A stretch of 27,104 nt of DNA. Source: an uncultured Eubacteriales bacterium (GTDB lineage Bacteria > Bacillota > Clostridia > Christensenellales > UBA1242). The position numbers were made by a program, and so were the translations under genes. The stretch lies in contig CARXKP010000001.1 of NCBI GenBank assembly GCA_949096025.1, positions 19,602 to 46,705 on the forward strand. Direction: 5' to 3'. The notes under the pieces are model-generated. The model did not search any database. It saw only the letters and a program-made list of their open reading frames with translations, and was not told the origin of the DNA. Shown here in pieces: positions 13,627 to 21,094 of the stretch; within the stretch, counting starts at the first letter, position 1, and each line of letters begins with the position of its first letter.

Positions 13627-14151
13627 TTATAGCAAAATATCTTTCAATTTTTTATATTCTTCAGTATGAGGTATTAGCGTTTTATCCCCTTCATCAATCA
13701 TTTTAAAGAACTGAGAAAGTTTTACCCATTTCAAGCCATCAACTTCTTCTTTTTGAAATTTATCTTTATCAATTTCATAATTTTTTCTAATAAGAAAAAC
13801 ATCAACAAATTCATTGCTAACAATATTTCCCCATTCAAAATGTTCTTTAAATCTAAAAAGATGTTTGACTTCATCTTTTTGAAGATTTAAACCTATTTCT
13901 TCTTTACCTTCTCTTAAAACACTTTCAATAGATTCTTCTCCTGCACCTACGTGACCAGCAAATGAGCAATCCCAAAAGTTAGGAAAAAAATTCTTTTCAG
14001 CACATCTATGTTGAAGCAAAATCTCATTTTTATCATTTACCATCCAAATATGTACGCTTTTATGCCATAGACCATCTCTATGTGCAATCGCTTTATCTAT
14101 CGTTCCAATCATATTACCATTTTCATCTAATAAATCTATAAGCTCTTCCAT
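13627..14151 (-). CDS. Nudix hydrolase of the isopentenyl-diphosphate isomerase-like group
   Basis: The 174-residue protein contains a complete Nudix box: G(x5)E(x7)REGKEEIGL within GHVGAGEESIESVLREGKEEIGL. The surrounding pattern is that of the IDI-type/YfcD-like Nudix proteins: LIDLLDENGNMIG at the N-terminus, AIAHRDGLWHKSVHIWMVN, ILLQHRCAEKNFFPNFWDCSFAGHV. True type 1 IPP isomerases need specific Cys and Glu residues. The DCSFAGHV segment is close to that, but the family also includes sanitising hydrolases, so the substrate is left open. The start is the ATG at 14151, because GGAGGGG lies just before it; an upstream in-frame ATG (14163) overlaps that ribosome site. It precedes the attenuated NAGPA-type gene in the same direction, and some transcripts may run into that leader. 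Confidence 0.85.
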   Translation of the reverse strand: MEELIDLLDENGNMIGTIDKAIAHRDGLWHKSVHIWMVNDKNEILLQHRCAEKNFFPNFWDCSFAGHVGAGEESIESVLREGKEEIGLNLQKDEVKHLFRFKEHFEWGNIVSNEFVDVFLIRKNYEIDKDKFQKEEVDGLKWVKLSQFFKMIDEGDKTLIPHTEEYKKLKDILL

Positions 14152-14244
14152 TATCCCCTCCATAACACAAAAGTATAATATATTATCGCGTGAATTATGT
14201 TAAATTTATTTAATTATAATATAATTAAAATTATTAATTAGTTA

Positions 14245-14273
14245 TTGATTTATCAATCAAATTGTGGTAAAAT
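14245..14273 (+). promoter_or_regulatory. Promoter of the large HExxH protein gene with a palindrome on the -35
   Basis: TTGATT (14245-14250), a 17-base spacer and TAAAAT (14268-14273, with an extended TG) fit a sigma-A promoter. ATTGAT-TT-ATCAAT (14244-14257) is an inverted repeat covering the -35 and may be an operator. Confidence 0.6.
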
Positions 14274-14290
14274 AATTCAAAGAGGTGCAT

Positions 14291-17200
14291 ATGGATTTAA
14301 GTCTAGAATTAAATAAAATATATTTAGATGAATCCTTGTCTGAAAAACAAAAGAAAGAAGAGTCTTTAAAACTTATTCAGGGACTTGATTTTCACGATTA
14401 TGAAGTGAGAAGAAGTGGAGATAAATTTATAAGGGATATTTGTAATAATTTAAACAATAACTATCAAGCAACTATACCAGAATTTTGGATGCGTGCAATG
14501 AACGAGGTCGTTGTTCGTAACCTCGTTGTTGATATGGGGCTAGAAAACATTCAAACTATTTATGAAGAAAAAACACCCGAAGGAGAATCTTTTGCTGCAT
14601 TTCATTCTTCTGGACAACATTCTTTAACATTTTTTGAAGACAATAATTATTTTTCAAGATTCAAAAATTTACACGGACCCGACAGACTCCTATATGTCGG
14701 AACATTGATTATGGTAGCAGCGCACGAACTAGAACACGAAGTGCAAGAATTAAATTTACAAAAATTTGTTAATTCACCTTATGTTATGTCACCAGATGAC
14801 TATTTAATGAGTTTACACTTTTCTGCACAAAGACTATCTAGGACAGATGATAAATATCAACAAGAAACCTTTGGAGAAGAATCTGGGAAATTATCACCTT
14901 TTGAAAAAACAAAAGAAAAAATTTATAATAAAAATCACGATGAGTTCTTATTTGAAATTGATTCAGATTTAGTTGGTCACACTCAAGCACTAAATATGAT
15001 GCAAAGAATTGCGCCTAATGTTTTAAGATATTCTATTGATTATTCAAAAGAACAAAAAGAAATATTAGAAAAAAAGTTTATTGATCATTCAATTAAATTA
15101 CAATTTAGCCACAAATCAAATGCAAATGATAATCCTGTTCGTGCAACACATAAATCATCGCTTATAGTTGATTCAACACTACCTAAATGTTCAAAAAGTT
15201 ATCAAGAATGGTGTTTTCAATATTCTCCTTCCTTAACAATCACCCGTCACAAAGATGGCAAAAAGAAGATGTTGCAAGAAATCCACTCAGATTTTGAAGC
15301 TGAAAGAAAGAAAATTATTGAAACTAAACCTAAAGAAGAACAATCTCTTCTTCTTTCTAAACTTTCCGCTCTTGAAAGAACAGTCATTGAAAATGACCCT
15401 ATTTTACTACTTGAAGAGAGCCTCCAAAGAGTTATCGATATAAAAATTACAGATCCAAGTGATAAAACACAACTAAGAAAAGCCATACAAACATTTGGAT
15501 CAGAGACAAAAAGAATAGAAGGACTTGTTTCTTATATTGAAGAAGCTGATTATGATATTTTAATGAAACTTATATATGAAGCAAAAGTTGCAATTAAAAA
15601 TAGTCCATTGAGAATAAATAGTAATGTAACTCAAGAAATTTATACTCAAAGAAGCAGATTCTTTAATAACCTTCATCTTAACCTTTTAGTCAATAAAGAT
15701 GTTAAAAAAGTTCAAAATCAGCGGACTGAAGAAGCAAAAGTAAAACAACAAAAATATAATAATGCTTTAGATATATTAAAAACCACTTTCCCAGGGTTTA
15801 AACCTGCCCCTTCAACTTATGCTTTAAATGATAACCAGATTATTAATAACACTGAAGAAAGATATATTGTGGAAGAAAGCATAGACAAATATCTTAAAGA
15901 TTTAAAGAAGTATGGAAAAACCGATAAAAAGACTATTGAGGAAACCGAGAAAAAACTTAGAGATGCTTTAGAAACTGTATATCCATTCGACATAACACCT
16001 GGAATTAGGCGGGGTTATGAAATGAAGTTGGATATAGAAGAAATATCAACCCTTAACAATGTATACACTCGCCTTGAAAGAAATTTACAGAAAATTACAG
16101 GTTATCAATTTGATGGAAAAAATTATTATTTTGATGATGACACATCAAAACTTTATTCCCCTGCAGAATTTGAAAAAACTCGCAAAGAAATACTACTTGA
16201 AACAAAAGAAATACTTGCATCTATGGACGAGTTTGACTATCAACCTGCATTAAAAATTATTAAATCTGCAAAGACGACTGCTCAAAAACAGCCTAAACGA
16301 AATAACACTCAAATTCGTTTATATGAATCTAAAATTAGAGATTTAAGAGAGATTGATTTAACAGTAGGAGTTAATGCTGAGTTTAAAAAAGCAATTCAAA
16401 AGCAAGTTGACGCACGAATTGAACGCGAAGAAGCAGTTAAACTTTTACAATCAGTATTTCCAAATTATGAATATCATCATTATAAATATAGTGGAACTAT
16501 CGAACATATAAAAGCCGAAGATAATTATGAAGAAAGATTTTTAGTTTCAAGAAGTATTGATCTTTATATAAAAGAAATGCGAAAAACAAAAGAATTTGAT
16601 AACCAAACCCTTACAAAATTAAAAGAACAACTTAATTCTGCCTGCCGATTGCTTTATCCTTTTGTGATACCAGAACAAGAAAGTTTAAGTCTTCGAGATA
16701 AATTTGATTTCAAAGATATTCACCCTTACGACAATAAATATGCTAAATATTCAGATGAAAAATTAGATGAAGGCATCTTCTCAAACCTCACCCTTGATGA
16801 AAGTCTTCAAATGATAACTAATTTTGTAATTACAGATGATGGCGATTATTATTTTGCTGAAAATCTTGACAAAATTTATAGTTACGAAGAATTTTATGAT
16901 ATTCAAAATCAATTACTTCTTCATACAAAGAAATTAATTTCTCAAATGAAAGAAAGTGATTATGTTGCACTTAGAGAAAAACTAGACTCAACACGAGAAA
17001 TTGTAGCAACTCTACCTCAAGAGACAAACGCCGAATATGAAAGTTATGATAGAAAGAAAGATATACTTACAGACCTTGAAAAAACTGTAAAAGCAAATAA
17101 ATCATTTACTAGATTTACACAAAATAAACCTAATAATTCTACGCTTAACTATTCGCTTGACGAATGTATAGATATGCTATCACTATACACTCATAATAAA

Positions 17201-17947
17201 AATGGTTATAGTCTACCAAAAGAACCTGAAGAATATCTTGACTCAAAATCGTTTAACAAAAAAATGTCAGATATAGCCCTTTATACTAAAAAATTAATTG
17301 GTTCTATGACAGAAGATGACTATAAAGAGGTTGAAAGAAAAATAAATAGAGCAAAAAAAGATATTGAAAAATCACCTAAGAAAACTCCTGAAGAGCGAGA
17401 AGTTTATAGACAAAAGTTAAATCTTATGCGTGAGGTAGAACTTGCAGTTGATGCAAATAGAAATTTAAGAAAAGCAAGAAATAAGTTGACAAAGAAACGA
17501 CTAGATAGAGAAAAAGCAGGAAAACTTATTACTTCACTATTTCCAGGGTTCAATCCTCAGGCTCTTATCGGTGGCGGAACAGTTGAACATATTGAACTAA
17601 AAGATAATGTTGATGAAAAATTACTTCTTGAGAAAAGTTTTATTCAATATAAAATTGACAGAGAAAAAGATGATAAACTTAAGAAATTATCGCCTGAAAT
17701 ATCTGATAAAGACTTTTTAACTGCACTTGAGAGTTACTATTCATTCGAAGTTACTCCTGAAAATAGAGCGATTTTTGAAGATAAATTTAATAGAACTATT
17801 TTCCCTATAAGAAATCTATGTTCTCCTCCACCACTTCAAAGTGAAGGAATAACAAAAACTACTATTAAGGCTACAGAAACTTATAAAGAGCAAGATGTAG
17901 TTAAAGAAAATGAAGTAGTTAATGAAGATGAAACGGAAATGGAATAA
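14291..17947 (+). CDS. Giant cytoplasmic protein: putative HExxH metallopeptidase domain plus repeated helical modules
   Basis: The 1218-residue protein has no signal peptide or membrane helix. Around residues 138-160, LIMVAAHELEHEVQEL gives an HExxH zinc motif (His 145, Glu 146, His 149), and FEIDSDLVGH (Glu 222, Asp 226) could supply the third ligand. From about residue 370 onward the protein is built from two alternating modules. Module A (about 110 residues) recurs near 372-473, 589-701, 829-942 and 950-1062, sharing a Y.....KLI.SM.E.DY core and a late LR(E/D)..L.V..N segment. Module B (about 90 residues) recurs near 496-581, 713-808 and 1075-1168, sharing an FP(G/N)(F/Y) entry, a long charged helix and a closing YPF.I.P or YSFEVTP. 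The tail is acidic. The ATG at 14291 is chosen because AAAGAGGT lies four bases upstream. The gene is monocistronic. I know no named family with this layout. Confidence 0.75.
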   Translation: MDLSLELNKIYLDESLSEKQKKEESLKLIQGLDFHDYEVRRSGDKFIRDICNNLNNNYQATIPEFWMRAMNEVVVRNLVVDMGLENIQTIYEEKTPEGESFAAFHSSGQHSLTFFEDNNYFSRFKNLHGPDRLLYVGTLIMVAAHELEHEVQELNLQKFVNSPYVMSPDDYLMSLHFSAQRLSRTDDKYQQETFGEESGKLSPFEKTKEKIYNKNHDEFLFEIDSDLVGHTQALNMMQRIAPNVLRYSIDYSKEQKEILEKKFIDHSIKLQFSHKSNANDNPVRATHKSSLIVDSTLPKCSKSYQEWCFQYSPSLTITRHKDGKKKMLQEIHSDFEAERKKIIETKPKEEQSLLLSKLSALERTVIENDPILLLEESLQRVIDIKITDPSDKTQLRKAIQTFGSETKRIEGLVSYIEEADYDILMKLIYEAKVAIKNSPLRINSNVTQEIYTQRSRFFNNLHLNLLVNKDVKKVQNQRTEEAKVKQQKYNNALDILKTTFPGFKPAPSTYALNDNQIINNTEERYIVEESIDKYLKDLKKYGKTDKKTIEETEKKLRDALETVYPFDITPGIRRGYEMKLDIEEISTLNNVYTRLERNLQKITGYQFDGKNYYFDDDTSKLYSPAEFEKTRKEILLETKEILASMDEFDYQPALKIIKSAKTTAQKQPKRNNTQIRLYESKIRDLREIDLTVGVNAEFKKAIQKQVDARIEREEAVKLLQSVFPNYEYHHYKYSGTIEHIKAEDNYEERFLVSRSIDLYIKEMRKTKEFDNQTLTKLKEQLNSACRLLYPFVIPEQESLSLRDKFDFKDIHPYDNKYAKYSDEKLDEGIFSNLTLDESLQMITNFVITDDGDYYFAENLDKIYSYEEFYDIQNQLLLHTKKLISQMKESDYVALREKLDSTREIVATLPQETNAEYESYDRKKDILTDLEKTVKANKSFTRFTQNKPNNSTLNYSLDECIDMLSLYTHNKNGYSLPKEPEEYLDSKSFNKKMSDIALYTKKLIGSMTEDDYKEVERKINRAKKDIEKSPKKTPEEREVYRQKLNLMREVELAVDANRNLRKARNKLTKKRLDREKAGKLITSLFPGFNPQALIGGGTVEHIELKDNVDEKLLLEKSFIQYKIDREKDDKLKKLSPEISDKDFLTALESYYSFEVTPENRAIFEDKFNRTIFPIRNLCSPPPLQSEGITKTTIKATETYKEQDVVKENEVVNEDETEME

Positions 17948-17950
17948 AGG

Positions 17951-17976
17951 ATGAGAGAAATTTCTCTCATTTTTTA
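17951..17976 (+). terminator. Terminator of the HExxH protein gene
   Basis: ATGAGAGAAA and TTTCTCTCAT form a perfect 20-base palindrome followed by TTTTTT, starting a few bases after the stop codon. Confidence 0.85.
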
Positions 17977-17995
17977 TATTAATTTTGAAAAGTAG

Positions 17996-18024
17996 TTGAC
18001 AAATGCGTAAAAAGTACGCATAAT
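17996..18024 (+). promoter_or_regulatory. nrtR promoter
   Basis: TTGACA (17996-18001), a 17-base spacer and CATAAT (18019-18024). The operator palindrome fills the spacer, so bound repressor would block RNA polymerase. Confidence 0.85.
18003..18021. promoter_or_regulatory. NrtR-type operator, perfect palindrome
   Basis: ATGCGTA (18003-18009), five bases, TACGCAT (18015-18021). The arms are perfect complements. A degenerate second copy lies before the next operon at 18748, which supports a regulator site over chance. Confidence 0.75.
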
Positions 18025-18041
18025 ATATATTGGAGGAAAAA

Positions 18042-18713
18042 ATGAAGGTAGACGACCCAAGATACGACAATCAAGGTTTACACGTAGTTCTTGCACTATT
18101 CACCGTTGATGATGGCAAATTTAAAGTGCTACTTATTAAGCGTAAAAATGAGCCATTCAAAAATAAGTGGATAATGGTTGGAGGTTGTGCCTATAATACC
18201 GAAACTGGTGAAGAGGCTATGAAACGAGAACTATATGAAAAAGCAAGGCTTGAAAATATTGACTTTGAAATGTTTGATGTCTTTACAAATCCAGATAGAT
18301 GTTCACTCAAGCGTATGATTGCGATAGCCTACATCGGAGTAAGTGATAGAAAAATAATTGAAAAATTTGAACAAACTGAAAAAGCTTCGGAGGCTGCTTG
18401 GTTTACTATTGACAAAGTTCCTGAACTTGGTTATGACCACAATGAAATCCTTGGAAAGGCTATAGAAGCCTTAAAACAAAAAATATTCACAACAAACATT
18501 ATAAAAAAACTATACCCCGACACTTTTACCCTCTCAGAACTTCAAAAGACCTATGAAACTATCTTAGGTAGAACTCTCGACAGGCGTAATTTTAGAAAAA
18601 AATTACTTGCTGAAAAAATAATTATTGAAACAAACGAAGTTTCTAAAAAGGAAAAAACAAAACCAAGTAAATTATATAAATTTAGTGATAGAATTTATAC
18701 ACTTAACTTTTAA
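18042..18713 (+). CDS. nrtR: NrtR-type transcriptional regulator (Nudix sensor plus winged helix)
   Basis: The 223-residue protein has an N-terminal Nudix fold (about 10-140: LHVVLALFTVDDGKFKVLLIKRK, then GGCAYNTETGEEAMKRELYEKARL) and a C-terminal NrtR winged helix (about 150-223: FTLSELQKTYETILGRTLDRRNFRKKL and KPSKLYKF). The Nudix box is broken: REUxEExGU reads RELYEKARL, losing one catalytic Glu and the Gly. It therefore probably senses a nucleotide ligand (ADP-ribose in studied NrtR proteins) and does not hydrolyse it. The ATG at 18042 is chosen from GGAGG at 18032-18036; the TTG at 18030 lies in the ribosome site region. The palindrome in its promoter indicates autorepression, and the copy at 18748 points to control of the following operon. 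No NAD-biosynthesis gene is near, unlike classic NrtR regulons. Confidence 0.88.
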   Translation: MKVDDPRYDNQGLHVVLALFTVDDGKFKVLLIKRKNEPFKNKWIMVGGCAYNTETGEEAMKRELYEKARLENIDFEMFDVFTNPDRCSLKRMIAIAYIGVSDRKIIEKFEQTEKASEAAWFTIDKVPELGYDHNEILGKAIEALKQKIFTTNIIKKLYPDTFTLSELQKTYETILGRTLDRRNFRKKLLAEKIIIETNEVSKKEKTKPSKLYKFSDRIYTLNF

Positions 18714-18733
18714 AAGTGCTTTAATGCACTTTT
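18712..18733 (+). terminator. Terminator after nrtR
   Basis: AAAAGTGC (18712-18719) and GCACTTTT (18726-18733) form a hairpin overlapping the nrtR stop codon. It separates nrtR from the next operon. Confidence 0.6.
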
Positions 18734-18747
18734 ATTAAAAAACACAA

Positions 18748-18766
18748 ATGCGTAAAAAATACACAA
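18748..18766. promoter_or_regulatory. Degenerate second NrtR-type operator
   Basis: ATGCGTA, AAAAA, TACACAA: the left arm and centre spacing match the nrtR operator exactly and the right arm has two changes (TACGCAT to TACACAA). It lies 18 bases before the start codon at 18784; no strong -35/-10 pair is visible around it. Confidence 0.6.
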
Positions 18767-18783
18767 TTATAAGGAGATTAATT

Positions 18784-19296
18784 ATGAATAAAATTTGTTT
18801 TATTGCTCCAAGTGGATATGGAAAGACAACCGCTATTAAACTTATCGGCGGTTTTGAACCAATTACTAACATAACCATCGCTAAACCTTTATATGACCTT
18901 CAAAAAAGCTTTTATAAGTTTTTAAATATGGATATTGAAGATAAGCAAGATGGCGAACTTTTGCAGTTTCTTGGCTTAAAGATAAGAAAAGAAAATCCGA
19001 CCTTTCTTCTTGACAATTTTAAAGATAGATTGAAAGAAAAATCTGGCAAAAAAATGATTATATCAAATGACGATTGTCGGCCACCCAATTACCAATGTTT
19101 AAAAGATCTTGGATTTGTATTTATTAAAATAAATGGCTACTGTAGAACTCGTGAAGACCACACAAAAGCAGACGCAAAATCAAGTATAGAATGGCAGAAC
19201 GTTATAAAATGCGACTATGAGGTTGACAACTGGGGAACTATGAGTGAATATGAACAAAATCTGAGAAAACTTTTAACTCAAATAAAGGAGGGATAA
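18784..19296 (+). CDS. P-loop protein resembling phage-type deoxynucleoside monophosphate kinases
   Basis: The 170-residue protein has a Walker A loop APSGYGKTT (8-16). A central IISNDDCRPPN (about 86-96) resembles the DVRFPNE motif of T4 gp1-like dNMP kinases. A C-terminal stretch, DHTKADAKSSIEWQN...CDYEVDNWGTMSEYEQNLRKLL, resembles their "D.H.SE....D..I.NNGT..EL" ending. It probably phosphorylates a nucleotide or deoxynucleotide monophosphate, but the fold assignment is by motif only. The ATG at 18784 follows AAGGAGA; an in-frame ATG at 18748 falls inside the operator and is rejected. It is the first gene of a four-gene operon. Its stop codon overlaps the ribosome site of the next gene. Together with two Dcd-family genes downstream this suggests a pyrimidine deoxynucleotide pathway. 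Confidence 0.7.
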   Translation: MNKICFIAPSGYGKTTAIKLIGGFEPITNITIAKPLYDLQKSFYKFLNMDIEDKQDGELLQFLGLKIRKENPTFLLDNFKDRLKEKSGKKMIISNDDCRPPNYQCLKDLGFVFIKINGYCRTREDHTKADAKSSIEWQNVIKCDYEVDNWGTMSEYEQNLRKLLTQIKEG

Positions 19297-19297
19297 A

Positions 19298-20005
19298 ATG
19301 GATAATTATATTTTTAATAGAGTTTTAGGTTTAAAATTTTTATATGATAACTTCCCTTATTATTTCAATAAAAATAGATTACAACTATTTTTTGTAAATT
19401 CTAAAAAAGATTTAAATTCTCTTGAAATTAAAAATGAAAACTTTGATACTATTGTACTAAAACGCAGTGCAGACCCCAATAAAGCCTTTTATAGCGACCT
19501 AAAGTTTAAAGATAACAGATTCTTCCCCTGCCTAAACGATTTAAAGGAAGGAGCAAAAGAATTTGAAGATATATTTAATTTTTGTGTCGAATGTCATAAA
19601 TTTAAAAAAGGTGAAAATTATTATAGTGACAGGCTTGCTATAGCACAATTTAACACCTATATAGTCGATGACAATTTTGATAGAATAAACTTCATTCCAT
19701 CCATAGTACCAGGAGTTAATACAAGAGATAATAGCGCTTATCTTGCAATAAACTTTCCTTATGATTTTGGCAATATTTTCAAAGTACAAAAATTTGATGA
19801 AAAACAAATAAAAAAGAATTTCTCTGATTATGAAATAGCCTATCTTGCCAAGAAAATACATAATATGATTGATGATTTGAGAAATTTCTTATTAGAAAAC
19901 AATATATTTAACTCTTTTCAACTTATAATCCGCATTGACTCCTACCTCAATTTACTTCCTATAGACTTTAGAACAACTGAGGCTTGGGCTAAAATTAAAC
20001 GATAA
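19298..20005 (+). CDS. Unrecognised protein in the kinase/Dcd operon
   Basis: The 235-residue protein is soluble, rich in Asn, Phe, Lys and Asp, with no signal peptide or membrane helix. I recognise no family. Visible features are an aromatic N-terminus (VLGLKFLYDNFPYYFNKNRLQLFF), a Cys pair with nearby His (FNFCVECHKF, about residues 91-100), a central FIPSIVPGVNTRDNSAYLAINFPYDF, and a helical C-terminal third. The ATG is set by AAAGGAGGG, which overlaps the stop of the P-loop gene, so translation is coupled. The Dcd-like gene follows after 11 bases. Tight coupling to a nucleotide kinase and two Dcd-family genes suggests a part in the same pathway, perhaps as a partner or another enzyme of nucleotide modification. 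That is inference from position alone. Confidence 0.6.
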   Translation: MDNYIFNRVLGLKFLYDNFPYYFNKNRLQLFFVNSKKDLNSLEIKNENFDTIVLKRSADPNKAFYSDLKFKDNRFFPCLNDLKEGAKEFEDIFNFCVECHKFKKGENYYSDRLAIAQFNTYIVDDNFDRINFIPSIVPGVNTRDNSAYLAINFPYDFGNIFKVQKFDEKQIKKNFSDYEIAYLAKKIHNMIDDLRNFLLENNIFNSFQLIIRIDSYLNLLPIDFRTTEAWAKIKR

Positions 20006-20016
20006 AAGGCAAAATT

Positions 20017-20556
20017 ATGATTTTGACAAATCTTGAAATTGTAAAACAAGTTAAAAAAGGAAATATAAAAATTTCTCCTTTTAAGAAGAGCTTACTCAAT
20101 CCAAACAGTTATAATTATAGACTTGCAGAAACTCTACTTGAATTTGATGATATAATTGATGCAAAAAAGAAATCAAATTATAAAACAATTCAACTGACTG
20201 ATGAGGGGTATGTATTGCAACCAAATAAACTATATCTTGGAAGCACCTATGAAAAAATTGGAAGTGATAAATATGTTACTCAACTTATCGGCAGAAGTTC
20301 AATGGGAAGACTTGGTTTATTTCTACAGGTAACCGCCCCTCTTGGTCACGTTGGAACATATCACTCTTGGACTCTTGAACTAAAAGTTGTACAGCCTCTT
20401 AGAGTTTATCCTTTTATGAAAATAGGTCAGGTAACCTTTTGGAAAATAAAAGGCAAAAAGGATAAAACCTACAAAAACGGCGAATATCGTCAATTTGAAA
20501 AGGCACAAGTTAGCAAATTCTATAAGGAGTTAAACGATGATTTTAACAGGAACTGA
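20017..20556 (+). CDS. dCTP deaminase/dUTPase-family protein, copy 1 (catalytic Glu kept, Asp loop lost)
   Basis: The 179-residue protein belongs to the Dcd/Dut trimeric family. It shows LNPNSYNYRL (27-36), LQPNKLYLGSTYE and the signature IGRSSMGRLGLFLQV (91-105). The strand carrying the general-base glutamate reads WTLELK with Glu 121, corresponding to the catalytic Glu of E. coli Dcd. The loop just before it, normally around D-P-G-(W/F)-x-G, reads GHVGTYHS here, so the conserved Asp is His 111. The fold is certain, but activity (dCTP deamination, dUTP hydrolysis or both) is not. It shares an almost identical opening (MILT..EI.KQV) with the next gene and overlaps it by 20 bases, so it arose by tandem duplication. 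A weak AAAGG precedes the ATG. Confidence 0.85.
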   Translation: MILTNLEIVKQVKKGNIKISPFKKSLLNPNSYNYRLAETLLEFDDIIDAKKKSNYKTIQLTDEGYVLQPNKLYLGSTYEKIGSDKYVTQLIGRSSMGRLGLFLQVTAPLGHVGTYHSWTLELKVVQPLRVYPFMKIGQVTFWKIKGKKDKTYKNGEYRQFEKAQVSKFYKELNDDFNRN

Positions 20557-21064
20557 AATTACCAAACAAGTTAATAAAAACAGAATAACCATTTCAATGT
20601 TTGATATAAACAATGTAAATCCAAACAGCTATAATGTCGAACTGGGCGACTATTTAAAAGTCTATGAAGACGATGTACTTGACAGCAAAAAGCCTCTTAA
20701 AACAAAGATTATTCCTATACCTGATGAGGGAATTATACTCGAGCCAAACAAGATATATCTTGGTTTTACAAAGGAAATTATAGGCAGTGACTATTTTGTC
20801 CCCACCATAACCGGTCGAAGTTCGACTGGCAGACTTGGACTTTTTGTACAAATAACTGCAGACCTAGTTGATATTGGCTTTAAAGGAAATCTCACTTTCC
20901 AACTGCACGCTGTTCAGCCACTTAGGATATATAAAGGAATGAAGATAGGACAAATTATGTTTTGGAAACCCAAAGGAAAAATCAAACTCTATAAAGGTAA
21001 ATATCAAAACAGCGTAGGACCACAAGAAAGCAAGGTATATAAGGACTTTTCGACAAATATTTAA
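20537..21064 (+). CDS. dCTP deaminase/dUTPase-family protein, copy 2 (Asp loop kept, catalytic Glu to Gln)
   Basis: The 175-residue protein is a paralogue of the preceding gene. It has VNPNSYNVELGDYL (27-40), LEPNKIYLGFT, TGRSSTGRLGLFVQITA (92-108) and a normal loop DIGFKG with Asp 112 and Gly 114. The catalytic strand reads LTFQLH, so the expected glutamate is Gln 122 (codon CAA). Replacement of this Glu by Gln abolishes activity in studied Dcd enzymes, so copy 2 is probably inactive alone. Because Dcd-family enzymes are trimers with active sites built from neighbouring subunits, a mixed trimer of copies 1 and 2 is conceivable. Its ATG follows AAGGAG located inside copy 1. A terminator follows immediately. 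Confidence 0.85.
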   Translation: MILTGTEITKQVNKNRITISMFDINNVNPNSYNVELGDYLKVYEDDVLDSKKPLKTKIIPIPDEGIILEPNKIYLGFTKEIIGSDYFVPTITGRSSTGRLGLFVQITADLVDIGFKGNLTFQLHAVQPLRIYKGMKIGQIMFWKPKGKIKLYKGKYQNSVGPQESKVYKDFSTNI

Positions 21065-21094
21065 AAAAATTGGGCTATTTTAACCCAATTTTTT
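21064..21094. terminator. Bidirectional terminator between the Dcd pair and the ATP-grasp operon
   Basis: An 11-bp perfect stem (21064-21074 with 21084-21094; core TTGGG / CCCAA), with A-rich and T-rich flanks, separates the convergent genes and touches both stop codons. Confidence 0.9.

Noticed and set aside
14864..17947. Secondary reading frames inside the HExxH gene and other long genes
   Set aside because: They are short overlapping frames without ribosome sites or recognisable motifs, as expected from AT-rich coding sequence.
18748..18783. Start of the P-loop gene at the ATG at 18748
   Set aside because: That ATG lies inside the operator-like palindrome and has no ribosome site; AAGGAGA supports the ATG at 18784.
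9491..21063. A 15-base identical direct repeat (TTCGACAAATATTTA) at 9491-9505 and 21049-21063, possible attachment sites
   Set aside because: In AT-rich DNA of this length one or two such repeats are expected by chance, and no integrase lies nearby.
18784..21064. Known dCTP-deaminase anti-phage defence gene
   Set aside because: Those defence proteins use a cytidine-deaminase fold fused to a P-loop domain; here the proteins are of the Dcd/dUTPase fold. A defence role is still possible but not shown.
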